A stretch of DNA of 8,303 bases from Bog-756 sp049521915 (GCA_049521915.1 JBEKOI010000180.1:1-8303), one strand, 5' to 3'. Numbered from the stretch's first letter, positions 1 to 6,409 are shown. Numbers and translations are program-made. The notes: generated from the letters alone by a model not told the origin.

Positions 1-314
1 AACTGGCTGAACTGCCAGGCCACCATGTGACGCCTGACGTTACCCTTCTCGTCGTCGGTCAGCTTGTCCCACATGGGCGTGCCGAAGATGGGCACCAGCT
101 CATCGGGGAACTGCAGCGGGTTCTCCGGGTCCGGATCGTGTGACCAGTCGATGCGCTGGTTGGCATCCCACTGCTTCTTCTTGCCCTTGTCGTACAGATT
201 GATCAGCTTGTCGCGGCCGTTGTCGTAGTCCCAGGTGAACGTGGCGGTACCCGTCTGGTCACTGGTCTGCCACCCGGTCTTGTCCACCGGTAGCTGGTAT
301 ACCTTCGTACTCAC
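1..314 (-). CDS. Ferritin-like (probable AurF-type di-iron) protein, N-terminal part
   Basis: Only the first 104 codons are in the window; the C-terminal part lies beyond the left edge. The start is GTG at 314, chosen because a GGAGG Shine-Dalgarno (323-327) sits 8 bases upstream. The visible protein has no signal peptide or membrane segment and is rich in Trp, Asp and Lys. Stretches such as DYDNGRDKLINLYDKGK, QRIDWSHDPDPENPL and RRHMVAWQFSQF resemble from memory the start of actinobacterial ferritin-like proteins often annotated as AurF/p-aminobenzoate-oxygenase-like di-iron enzymes. In that family the Glu/His metal ligands follow just after this point, so they cannot be checked here. The gene lies 167 bases downstream of the E1 beta gene on the same strand with its own candidate promoter, so it may be a separate unit. 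The family call is moderate and the function is not established. Confidence 0.62.
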   Translation of the reverse strand, partial: MSTKVYQLPVDKTGWQTSDQTGTATFTWDYDNGRDKLINLYDKGKKKQWDANQRIDWSHDPDPENPLQFPDELVPIFGTPMWDKLTDDEKGNVRRHMVAWQFSQ

Positions 315-348
315 CTTGGTCGCCTCCGATCCGGGCCCCTCGTTCCCC

Positions 349-378
349 AGTGTGAGCGGGGGCCACGACCCCTGTCAA
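349..378 (-). promoter_or_regulatory. Candidate promoter of the ferritin-like gene
   Basis: On the minus strand a perfect TTGACA (378-373) is followed after 18 bases by CACACT (354-349), which keeps the A at position 2 and the T at position 6 of a -10 box. Transcription would begin near 342, giving a leader of about 28 bases that includes the GGAGG ribosome site. The -35 box lies in the loop of the inverted repeat at 358-389. The -10 match is weak, so this is a candidate only. Confidence 0.4.
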
Positions 379-389
379 TCGTGCCCCCC
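358..389. repeat. Inverted repeat (hairpin) enclosing the -35 box
   Basis: The plus-strand arms GGGGGCCACGA (358-368) and TCGTGCCCCCC (379-389) are complementary over ten pairs with one bulged base, around a ten-base loop. The loop contains the TTGACA of the candidate promoter. It could be a DNA operator for a regulator of the ferritin-like gene. It could also act as RNA, as a terminator-like hairpin about 95 bases after the E1 beta stop; no run of T follows it. Neither role is proven. Confidence 0.5.
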
Positions 390-400
390 GCCGGGAAGTT

Positions 401-444
401 CCGATTCCGGTCCCACGCAGATCCGATTCCGGTCCGGTGCAGAT
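401..444. repeat. Two tandem 22-bp direct repeats
   Basis: Units 401-422 and 423-444 match at 19 of 22 bases; the only difference is a three-base block (cac in the first, ggt in the second). Each begins CCGATTCCGGTCC and ends GCAGAT. The period is close to two helical turns, which would place two copies of a site on the same DNA face. They lie between the E1 beta stop and the candidate promoter of the ferritin-like gene, about 22 bases upstream of its -35 box, a suitable position for regulator sites. They could equally be a chance duplication. Confidence 0.55.
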
Positions 445-481
445 CCGGTGCCCACCCGGTTCAGCCTGGCCCGTTCGACCG

Positions 482-1492
482 TCAGCGGACGGTGACCTCC
501 CGGATGGCATCGGCGATCGTGGCCGCCGACGGCATCACTGCGGCTTCCAGCGTGGGAGCGGAGCCGATGGGTGCGAACCGTGCGCCGATCCGCTTCACCG
601 GTGCATCGAGCTCGCCGTGCAGCTCCTCGTTGATCACGCTGGCCACCTCGGCACCGAATCCGGCGAAGCGGGTGGCGTGGTGGGCGACGACCGCCCGACG
701 GGTGCGGCCAACCGATCGGAGGACGGTGGCGGCGTCGAAGGGGACCAGGCTCCGTAGGTCCACCACCTCGACGTCGATGTGCTCGACGGCCAGCTCCTCG
801 GCCGCGGCCAGTGCATCCCGTACGGTGCGGCCGTAGGTCACGACGGTGACGTCGTTGCCGGGCCGCTTCACGTCGGCCACCCCGAGCGGAATGCCGGCGT
901 CACCCTCGGGTACCGGACCGACGGTTCCGTAGAGGGCGACGTTCTCGATGAAGACGCAGGGATCGTCGTCGAAGATGCAGGACGTCAACAGGCCCTTGGC
1001 ATCGGCCGGCGTGCTGGGCACGACGACCTTGAGCCCGGGCACGTGGGCCAGCCATGCCTCGAGGGTCTGGGAATGGGTGGCGCCCGAGCCGATCCCGCCG
1101 AACACCGCCGTGCGCACCGTGAGCGGGATGTGGAGGCGCCCGCCCGACATGAATCGTGATTTGGCCGCGTGGTTCACCAGTTGGTCGAGGGCGATGCTGA
1201 TGAAGTCCATGATCATGACCTCGGCCACCGGTCGGAGCCCCGCGGCCGCGGCCCCGACCGCGGCCCCGACGATGGCGGCTTCGGAGATGGGGGTGTCTCG
1301 GATCCGATCGGTGCCGAACGAGGTGGACAGCCCCTTGGTCACCTGCGAGATGCCACCAGCGGGGTCGGCCAGGTCCTCGCCGATCAGGATCACGGACGGG
1401 TCGGTGGCCAGCGCATGGGCCAGGGCACGGTTGAGGGCTTCGCGCATGCTCATGGTGGCCATCGACGTTCCCGTCGCCGCGGGGTCGCTCAT
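482..1492 (-). CDS. 2-oxoacid dehydrogenase E1 component, beta subunit
   Basis: 336 residues, the usual length for the transketolase-type beta subunit of branched-chain, pyruvate or acetoin dehydrogenase E1. With the alpha subunit it would decarboxylate a 2-oxoacid (or cleave acetoin) on thiamine diphosphate and pass the acyl group to a lipoyl arm, in the cytoplasm. Visible family marks are GED (38-40), RIRDTPISE with the cofactor-activating Glu71, GSGATHSQTLEAW with the active-site-region His140, the VPGLKVVVPSTPADAKGLL segment (151-169), and the C-terminal-domain motif DLRSLVPFD (245-253). The ATG at 1492 overlaps the alpha stop in an ATGA, and AGGAG at 1498-1502 sits 5 bases upstream, which settles the start. 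The substrate cannot be read from sequence; the surrounding oxygenase and flavoprotein argue against housekeeping pyruvate dehydrogenase. It is the last gene of the coupled cluster. Confidence 0.93.
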   Translation of the reverse strand: MSDPAATGTSMATMSMREALNRALAHALATDPSVILIGEDLADPAGGISQVTKGLSTSFGTDRIRDTPISEAAIVGAAVGAAAAGLRPVAEVMIMDFISIALDQLVNHAAKSRFMSGGRLHIPLTVRTAVFGGIGSGATHSQTLEAWLAHVPGLKVVVPSTPADAKGLLTSCIFDDDPCVFIENVALYGTVGPVPEGDAGIPLGVADVKRPGNDVTVVTYGRTVRDALAAAEELAVEHIDVEVVDLRSLVPFDAATVLRSVGRTRRAVVAHHATRFAGFGAEVASVINEELHGELDAPVKRIGARFAPIGSAPTLEAAVMPSAATIADAIREVTVR

Positions 1493-2481
1493 CCCCGCTC
1501 CTGCACGTCCCGGTACACGTCGACGAAGGCGTCGCCGGGGTCCGGGAGCGGTGCGGCCAGGGCGGCGGCAAAGGCTTCCTCCACCTCGTTTCGCGCCCGC
1601 TCATCGATGCCGTCGGCATCGACCTCGTCCATGACCCCCTCGGCGATCAGGCGGGAGCGGTAGCGGGAGACGGGCTCCGCCTGGCGCGCCGCCTCCAGCT
1701 CCTCGGGCGGGATGTAGCGCATGGGGTCGCCGAAGTAGTGGCCCCACAACCGGTAGGTCATGCACTCGAGCAGCGTCGGACCGCCACCGCTGCGGGCCCG
1801 GGCCACCGCGCCGGCAAGAGCCAGGTGCACGGCGTCCGGATCGTTGCCGTCCACCTGCTCACCCGGGAGCCCGTAGCCGGCGGCCCGGTCGACGACGCCG
1901 GCCACCGGCTGTGCTTCCGCCGTGGGTGTCATCTCGGCGTAGCGGTTGTTCTGGCAGACGAACACGACGGGTATGTTCCACAGCGCGGCGAGGTTGACCG
2001 CCTCGTGGAAGGAGCCGGTTCCGGTGGCGCCGTCACCGAAGCTGGCCACGGCCACCTGGCCGCTGTGGCGCAGGAGCGCGGCCAGGCCGACACCCACCGC
2101 GATGGGAATGCCCGAGCCGACGATCCCCGTGGACAGGACCAATCCGGAGGGTGGGTGGGAGATGTGCATGGCCCCGCCCTTGCCCGCGTTCACCCCCGTG
2201 CCACGGGTCAGGATCTCAGCCACCAGCGGGCCGAGGGGTACTCCTTTGGCCACCTGGTCGTGCAACCCCCGGTAGGTGGTGACCAGCTGGTCGTCGGTCC
2301 CCAACACGGTCCCGAGTGCGGAAGCAATGGCCTCCTGGCCCGTGGCCGGCCAGTAGGTGCAGGCGAACTCGCCGGCGCTCAGGCCCCGCCGGAGGCGCGC
2401 ATCGCAGGTCACGATCAGTGCCATCAGCTCGTATATCCTGCGCCTGACCCCGGCGGCCGGGGCACCGTCGCCCTGGCTCAT
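1489..2481 (-). CDS. 2-oxoacid dehydrogenase E1 component, alpha subunit
   Basis: 330 residues, typical for the thiamine-diphosphate-binding alpha subunit of heterotetrameric E1. The cofactor motif is clear: GDGATGTGSFHEA from 149, closing with the double Asn at 178-179. Also present are GKGGAMHIS (100-108), usual near the active-site entrance, and WGHYFGDP (246-253), matching the family's conserved GH..SDP loop. In common members the motif reads GDGA.NEG and the later loop has a Ser before Asp; here Gly154-Thr155 and Gly251 replace these, suggesting a divergent subfamily. The ATG at 2481 overlaps the flavoprotein stop as ATGA; only a loose G-rich ribosome site precedes it, consistent with translational coupling. 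The beta subunit follows with the same overlap. Acetoin, pyruvate and branched-chain 2-oxoacids are all possible; the specific substrate is unknown. Confidence 0.93.
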   Translation of the reverse strand: MSQGDGAPAAGVRRRIYELMALIVTCDARLRRGLSAGEFACTYWPATGQEAIASALGTVLGTDDQLVTTYRGLHDQVAKGVPLGPLVAEILTRGTGVNAGKGGAMHISHPPSGLVLSTGIVGSGIPIAVGVGLAALLRHSGQVAVASFGDGATGTGSFHEAVNLAALWNIPVVFVCQNNRYAEMTPTAEAQPVAGVVDRAAGYGLPGEQVDGNDPDAVHLALAGAVARARSGGGPTLLECMTYRLWGHYFGDPMRYIPPEELEAARQAEPVSRYRSRLIAEGVMDEVDADGIDERARNEVEEAFAAALAAPLPDPGDAFVDVYRDVQERG

Positions 2482-4139
2482 GTCGACGCCCCGGCGTCAG
2501 TGACGAACGAGGCCGCGTGGGTGCCGGCCAGGTGCCCCCACACCATCCCCATACCGATCGACGTGCCGCCGCCGTAGTACGCGGGGCCGGCCGGGCTGGC
2601 CACGACGTTTCCGGCGCCGTAGAGGCCCGGGATGGGACGATCGCGGACGTGGAGGACGCGCCCATGGCCGTCGACTCTCGGTCCCCCCTTGGTCCCCACC
2701 GAGCCCACATGGACCGGGAGCGCGAAGAAGGGGCCGTCTTCGATGGTGCCCAGATTCGGATGGGCGGCGCTCGGATCCCCGTGGAACCGGTCATAGGCGC
2801 TGGCCCCGCGACCGAAGTCACGATCCCGCCCGTGACGGACGAATCCGTTCCAGCGCCCGACGGTCTCGGCCAGCCCGACCGGATCGATCCCCACCTTGGC
2901 CGCCAGACCCTCGAGGTTCTCGTGGACGGACAGCCATTCGGGGTCGGGGTCCCCGGGCCTGGCCGTCACCACCGGGTACCGCGAGCGGTACTGGCGGTCG
3001 AAGACCACCCAGCACGGCAGGTGTCTGGTCGAGTACTCGTTGGCGTCGAAGGAGAAGAAGGCCTTTTGCATGTCGTTGTAGTTGGCGGCCTCGTTGACGA
3101 ACCGCTGACCGAAGCGGTCGACCATGATCGAATGGGGCGCGGTCCGCTCCACGCCGACGAATCGGGCCAACGGCCTGCCTTCGTACTCCTCTCCCGGCAG
3201 CGATGAGGCCGGGTACCACCACGTCTCGTTCATATTGGCCAGATCCGCGCCGACCTCCATGGCCATGAGGAGCCCGTCACCCTCGTTGGCCGGTGGACTG
3301 TGCGGATGGGTCAGTGGGCCGGGCAGGAACCGGGTCCTCAGCTGTGCATTCCATTCGTACCCACCGGATGCGAGCACGATGGCCGCGCTCGGGATCTCGT
3401 GGTGACGCCCGCCGCGGTCGACGACGAGTCCGGACACCCGGTCCCGGCTCATGGCGATCTCGTGGGCCCGGGTCTCGAGAAGCGGCTCGATGCCGCGGGA
3501 CAGACAGGCTTCGAGCAGGGCGCCGATCAACGCCCGGCCGCAGGCCACCAGGTTGTCGGCTATCCGCCGCTCGACCTCGGCGGCGTCGAACCGCTCCGGG
3601 AAGTAGGTCGGCCGCCAGTCGACCGTCGCCTCCTGGAGGGTGATCGGCATTCCCAGCACGGGTGGACGGCGGAGGCTGGCCGCCCAGGGACCGAGGCGCT
3701 TGGTGTCGAACAGCCGCGGTTCGAGCATCCGGCCGGACGGCTTGGCCCCTTCCATCTCCGGGTGGTAATCCGGCCAGGACATGGCGCTGAGTCGCAGTCC
3801 GGTGCGCTTCTCGAGGTCGGCGACGATGCCGGGGCCTTCGTCCACGTAGCGCTCGAGCAGGTCCGGTGGGGTGCGACCGGCAGTCATCCGGGTCATGTAG
3901 CTGAGCGCCTCTTCCCTCGTGTCGTCGAGGTCGAGCTCGGCCATGTGGTGGTTCCGGGGCATCCAGATCCCGCCACCCGAGACCGCAGTCGTTCCCCCCA
4001 CCGACGATGTGCGCTCGACCACGGTGACCCGGGCTCCGTTGTCGTGGGCGGTGATCGCCGCGGTCAGGGCCGCCACCCCTGTCCCCACGACGACGACATC
4101 GGTGGGCGCCATCGGAGGGGGCGGGGCCGTCGGGGGCAT
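2478..4139 (-). CDS. FAD-dependent dehydrogenase, 3-ketosteroid delta-1-dehydrogenase/fumarate reductase-like
   Basis: 553 residues, in the range of KstD-like flavoproteins. The N-terminal Rossmann fold shows VVVVGTGVAA (15-24) with Glu42 ending the second strand, followed by GGTTAVSGGGIWMP (48-61), typical of KstD and fumarate-reductase-like enzymes. The C-terminal FAD segment contains LYGAGNV (506-512) and YYGGGTSIG (521-529). From memory of KstD structures, Tyr354 in NEAANY, Tyr521 and Gly525 match catalytic positions, and Tyr125 in DYHPE may match another. It would remove hydrogens next to a ketone on a cyclic substrate; the true substrate is unknown. The ATG at 4139 lies 7 bases past the Rieske stop; a GTG at 4154 overlapping that gene by 8 bases is an alternative. 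A short proline-rich leader precedes the fold. Its stop overlaps the E1 alpha start. Confidence 0.88.
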   Translation of the reverse strand: MPPTAPPPPMAPTDVVVVGTGVAALTAAITAHDNGARVTVVERTSSVGGTTAVSGGGIWMPRNHHMAELDLDDTREEALSYMTRMTAGRTPPDLLERYVDEGPGIVADLEKRTGLRLSAMSWPDYHPEMEGAKPSGRMLEPRLFDTKRLGPWAASLRRPPVLGMPITLQEATVDWRPTYFPERFDAAEVERRIADNLVACGRALIGALLEACLSRGIEPLLETRAHEIAMSRDRVSGLVVDRGGRHHEIPSAAIVLASGGYEWNAQLRTRFLPGPLTHPHSPPANEGDGLLMAMEVGADLANMNETWWYPASSLPGEEYEGRPLARFVGVERTAPHSIMVDRFGQRFVNEAANYNDMQKAFFSFDANEYSTRHLPCWVVFDRQYRSRYPVVTARPGDPDPEWLSVHENLEGLAAKVGIDPVGLAETVGRWNGFVRHGRDRDFGRGASAYDRFHGDPSAAHPNLGTIEDGPFFALPVHVGSVGTKGGPRVDGHGRVLHVRDRPIPGLYGAGNVVASPAGPAYYGGGTSIGMGMVWGHLAGTHAASFVTDAGAST

Positions 4140-4146
4140 GGTGGAC

Positions 4147-5532
4147 TCACGCACCCCACGATGAGGCCAGATAGCGGTCGAGCTCGCGGTGCATCTGGGT
4201 GATGCCGGCCTCGTAGGTGTGCGAGAGGCGCGGGCCTTCGAAGCTCCGACTGTGGACGCCGCGCTGCTGGCGACCGATATTCGAGAAGTCCTGGAGGGGG
4301 ATGCGCGGCCAATGGTCGGCGTCGTCGGGCGCGTACGGGCCCCCGACGACCGGTCGCGGGATCTCGTCGCCCCGGGCCGGGATGGTCAGCGACCACACCT
4401 CGAAACGGCACGACTCGGGGTCGGCGCCGTTCGGGCGCGACCGGTAGACCAGGGCGTTGCCGTACTGGGGCAGGACGAAGTAGTTGGGGAACATGAAGAA
4501 CATGCCTCCCCATCTGGCCAGGGCGGAGGGGTCGGGCGGCGGAAGCGGGATGCCCGCTCCCGCCGCATGCTCGTAGATGGCCTTGACCAACTCGGCACCG
4601 AAGGTGCTGCCATCGGGGATGGGCCGGAAGCGCATGCCCTCGACCACCTGCACCTCACGGGGAAGGGTCATGGCCTCGAGTCCGCTGCTCAGGAGGCGGA
4701 CCGACTCCACGATGGCATCGACCTCGTTCACGCCGACCTGCTGCCCCTTCTTCGCCTGCGCGTTGGGCCTGAGCTGGAAACTCGAGTGCCCGCCGTCGTA
4801 GACGGAGTAGACCAGGCTGTCGGGGTCGTAGCTCTCGGGGTGGCCGAGGGTGAGCTGGGGGTGGGTCTGGGGGACGTGGTAACCCTCCATGAAGGCTTCC
4901 TGGGCCATCTTCCAGTTGGCCGGCAGGACGGCCTCCTTCCACCAGTGCACTCTCATGTCGGCCACGCCGAGCGGGTCGAGCAGGCTGGGAATGGGATCGA
5001 GCGCCTCCAACAGCGGTGGCGCGGCGGGATCCAGGTTGATCCACGCGCAGCCGCCCCAGAGTTCCACCCGGGCCTGGCGAAGGCACAACTCACCCGGTTC
5101 CAGCAGCCGCTGGTCGAAGGCGTGGGCGCCGAAGACGAAGGAGTTCGTTCCGTCGAGATCCCACCGCCAGCCGTGGAAGGGGCAGATGATCCGTCCGTCT
5201 TTGAACGTGCCCGTGCCCTTGGCCAACTCGGTGGCCCGGTGACGACAGGCGTTGAAGTAGGCCCTGATCGTCTGTGGGTCCACCCGGACCAGGAGGATCG
5301 ACTGATCGCAGATCGTGTACTCGACGTAGTCGCCGGGCGCAGGGATCTCTTCGAGCCGGCACGCCATCTGCCAGACGTGGGGCCACAGCCGCGTCCGTTC
5401 GAGGTCGGCGAACCCCTGGTCGTAATACCGCTCGGCGGCGACGAAACCGCCCCCGCCCACCGCGTGCGGCACGTCGGACGGGACGTGGCCCATGGTGTCC
5501 GCGCCGTCGCTCGCAAGCCCGGTGTCAGCCAT
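4147..5532 (-). CDS. Rieske non-heme iron oxygenase, alpha subunit
   Basis: 461 residues, normal for an aromatic-ring-hydroxylating-type oxygenase alpha subunit. The Rieske [2Fe-2S] ligands are CRH (Cys96, His98) and CPFH (Cys117, His120). The catalytic domain has NWKMAQEAFMEGYHVPQTH (206-224) with iron ligands His219 and His224, and the probable third ligand Asp415 in LQDFSNIGRQQRG. Glu216 stands where naphthalene-dioxygenase-type enzymes have the bridging Asp; carnitine oxygenase CntA is recalled as having Glu there. It would insert oxygen into a ring or C-H/C-N bond using electrons from a reductase, which is absent from this window. The ATG at 5532 overlaps the SnoaL-like stop by 8 bases. 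The frame stays open upstream to about 5742, but that sequence is the SnoaL-like gene read out of frame. The Rieske domain starts only about 45 residues in, so ATG 5493 cannot be excluded. Confidence 0.93.
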   Translation of the reverse strand: MADTGLASDGADTMGHVPSDVPHAVGGGGFVAAERYYDQGFADLERTRLWPHVWQMACRLEEIPAPGDYVEYTICDQSILLVRVDPQTIRAYFNACRHRATELAKGTGTFKDGRIICPFHGWRWDLDGTNSFVFGAHAFDQRLLEPGELCLRQARVELWGGCAWINLDPAAPPLLEALDPIPSLLDPLGVADMRVHWWKEAVLPANWKMAQEAFMEGYHVPQTHPQLTLGHPESYDPDSLVYSVYDGGHSSFQLRPNAQAKKGQQVGVNEVDAIVESVRLLSSGLEAMTLPREVQVVEGMRFRPIPDGSTFGAELVKAIYEHAAGAGIPLPPPDPSALARWGGMFFMFPNYFVLPQYGNALVYRSRPNGADPESCRFEVWSLTIPARGDEIPRPVVGGPYAPDDADHWPRIPLQDFSNIGRQQRGVHSRSFEGPRLSHTYEAGITQMHRELDRYLASSWGA

Positions 5533-5929
5533 CCGCGCCCCCGACGGGTGCGCCCAGCATGGTGATGGCCCGCTGGCTGAAGCGCCAGCGGTGTCCCTGG
5601 CGGGCCAGCACGTCGTGGTAGCGGCCGGCGGCCACGATGGTCGGGCCTTCCGGGGTCGGGCGGACGAACAGGTAGTCGGTGGACACGGTGGCCGAATCGC
5701 CGTCGACATCGACCAACGAGTTGCTGGTGACGTGTTGGCCACGCCGCTCAGGCGGCATCATGGCCTCCATCAGTTTCCGGATCGGGTCCCGACCCTCGGT
5801 CACCTGCCCGGAGAGGACGAACCGGGCATCCTCGGTGAAGAGATCGGCCCACTCCTCGAAGCGCCCGTCGTCGCAACGTTGGCTGTACTCGCTGAGGGTC
5901 CGCCTGATCTGGTCCTCGTCCTCCCCCAC
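5525..5929 (-). CDS. SnoaL/NTF2-like small protein, possible oxygenase partner
   Basis: 134 residues from GTG 5929, chosen because AAGGGGAG precedes it and the NTF2-like fold begins at once with an alpha-helical stretch containing RRTLSEYSQRCDDGRF (9-24). Then come EEWADLFTEDARF (25-37), a conserved His66 in GQHVTSN, and the strand pair around DVDGDSATVSTDYLFVR, all typical of SnoaL_4/nuclear-transport-factor-2-like proteins. Members include polyketide cyclases, dehydratases and epoxide hydrolase relatives; the beta subunits of ring-hydroxylating dioxygenases share the fold. Because the gene overlaps the Rieske alpha gene by 8 bases, a beta-subunit-like or downstream-processing role is plausible, but sequence does not decide. 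An in-frame ATG at 6013 would add 28 Arg/Gly-rich residues outside the fold and is less likely. Confidence 0.82.
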   Translation of the reverse strand: MGEDEDQIRRTLSEYSQRCDDGRFEEWADLFTEDARFVLSGQVTEGRDPIRKLMEAMMPPERRGQHVTSNSLVDVDGDSATVSTDYLFVRPTPEGPTIVAAGRYHDVLARQGHRWRFSQRAITMLGAPVGGADG

Positions 5930-5969
5930 TGATCTCCCCTTCAACGATCTCAACTGGCGACCGGTTGCG

Positions 5970-5984
5970 GCCCGGCGACCGGGC
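5970..5984. repeat. Perfect 6-bp hairpin between SnoaL-like and lipoyl genes
   Basis: GCCCGG (5970-5975) and CCGGGC (5979-5984) pair around a CGA loop. A nine-base direct repeat, GGCGACCGG, overlaps it (5956-5964 and 5974-5982). It lies in the 142-base gap inside the minus-strand cluster and could partly attenuate transcription arriving from the lipoyl gene, or mark a regulator site. No T-run follows. Confidence 0.3.
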
Positions 5985-6024
5985 GGCGCACGTTGCCGGC
6001 CGACAAGGCACACGATGCCGGTCC

Positions 6025-6042
6025 CGCCACGTGTGCGTGGTG
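6025..6042 (-). terminator. Hairpin after the lipoyl gene, possible weak terminator
   Basis: CCACG (6027-6031) pairs with CGTGG (6036-6040) around TGTG, extended by one G-T and one C-G pair to seven pairs. It begins about 30 bases past the lipoyl-gene stop at 6072. Without a T-run it would be at most a partial terminator or an mRNA 3-prime stabiliser separating lipoyl-gene expression from the genes downstream. Confidence 0.3.
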
Positions 6043-6058
6043 CCCCGTCGCCCGGCCC

Positions 6059-6064
6059 ATGATA
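6059..6064 (-). promoter_or_regulatory. Possible -10 element for the SnoaL-Rieske-flavoprotein-E1 cluster
   Basis: The minus strand reads TATCAT, one base from the TATAAT consensus, in an otherwise GC-rich stretch. No convincing -35 box lies 16-18 bases upstream, where the lipoyl-gene end is. If used, transcription would start near 6052 with a leader of about 120 bases. The alternative is that the whole cluster is transcribed from ahead of the lipoyl gene. Confidence 0.22.
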
Positions 6065-6071
6065 TGTCCGG

Positions 6072-6332
6072 CTACCGCCCGGCCGCTGGGGGCGGGTCCG
6101 CGTTCAGCTCCCCGATGATCTCGCCCACCGGATAGGTACCGCCCTCGTCACCGATGCGCCGAAGCACCCCGGAGACCGGCGCGGGTATCTCGGTCTCCAC
6201 CTTGTCCGTCTCCAACAGGTAGATCGGCTGGTCCTGTTCGACCCGGGCACCATCGTCGACGAGCCACTGGGCCAGGGTGGCATCGGTCATCTCCATGCCC
6301 AGCTTCGGTATGCGGATCTCGATGGTCGTCAC
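6072..6332 (-). CDS. Free-standing lipoyl-domain protein (E2 lipoyl domain only)
   Basis: 86 residues from GTG 6332, consisting of one lipoyl/biotinyl-type domain and nothing else. RIPKLGMEMTDATLAQWLV (7-25) is the classic opening of E2 lipoyl domains. ETDKVETEI (41-49) is the hairpin turn carrying the modifiable Lys44; DKV rather than MKM favours lipoate over biotin. APVSGVL and the short acidic C-terminus complete the fold. A normal E2 also has an E1/E3-binding domain and a catalytic acyltransferase domain; both are absent. It would be the swinging arm that accepts the acyl group from the E1 encoded downstream. The start is uncertain: GTG 6332 has a G-rich stretch directly abutting it, while GTG 6371 adds 13 residues and would suit a near-leaderless transcript from the -10 at 6389-6394. 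A lipoate-attaching enzyme must be encoded elsewhere. Confidence 0.85.
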   Translation of the reverse strand: MTTIEIRIPKLGMEMTDATLAQWLVDDGARVEQDQPIYLLETDKVETEIPAPVSGVLRRIGDEGGTYPVGEIIGELNADPPPAAGR

Positions 6333-6388
6333 CCCCTGGAGTCTGCCGAATCCCGTCGGCGTGTCCGGCACCGGCGGTCAGGAAGCAC

Positions 6389-6394
6389 ACTTTA
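6389..6394 (-). promoter_or_regulatory. Candidate -10 box of the lipoyl gene
   Basis: The minus strand reads TAAAGT, matching four of six bases of the -10 consensus in a GC-rich setting. Transcription would begin near 6382, giving a leader of about 50 bases to GTG 6332 or about 11 bases to GTG 6371. No good -35 box is visible, which is common for activator-dependent actinobacterial promoters. Confidence 0.3.
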
Positions 6395-6396
6395 GG

Positions 6397-6409
6397 CAGG
6401 TACCACCTG
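6397..6409. promoter_or_regulatory. Candidate operator palindrome in the divergent intergenic region
   Basis: CAGGT-ACC-ACCTG is an inverted repeat with perfect five-base arms and a three-base centre. It lies just upstream of the minus-strand TAAAGT box, where the -10/-35 spacer would be, so a bound regulator would block polymerase. It also sits between the two divergent genes and could control both. No regulator gene is in the window. Confidence 0.38.

Noticed and set aside
401..444. A CRISPR array
   Set aside because: There are only two directly abutting units with no spacer and no cas genes.
482..2481. Assignment of the E1 genes as acetoin or pyruvate dehydrogenase (acoAB or pdhAB)
   Set aside because: Alpha/beta E1 families overlap strongly, no E2 or regulator is present to decide, and the neighbours suggest a different substrate, so no gene symbol is given.
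3300..5565. Long open frames on the plus strand opposite the flavoprotein and Rieske genes
   Set aside because: They are antisense to well-supported genes, have His/Gly/Arg-rich low-complexity translations and match no family; GC-rich coding DNA commonly leaves such frames open.
5533..5742. An N-terminal extension of the Rieske protein
   Set aside because: The extra 70 residues are the SnoaL-like gene read in another frame; the ATG at 5532 gives a normal Rieske protein length.
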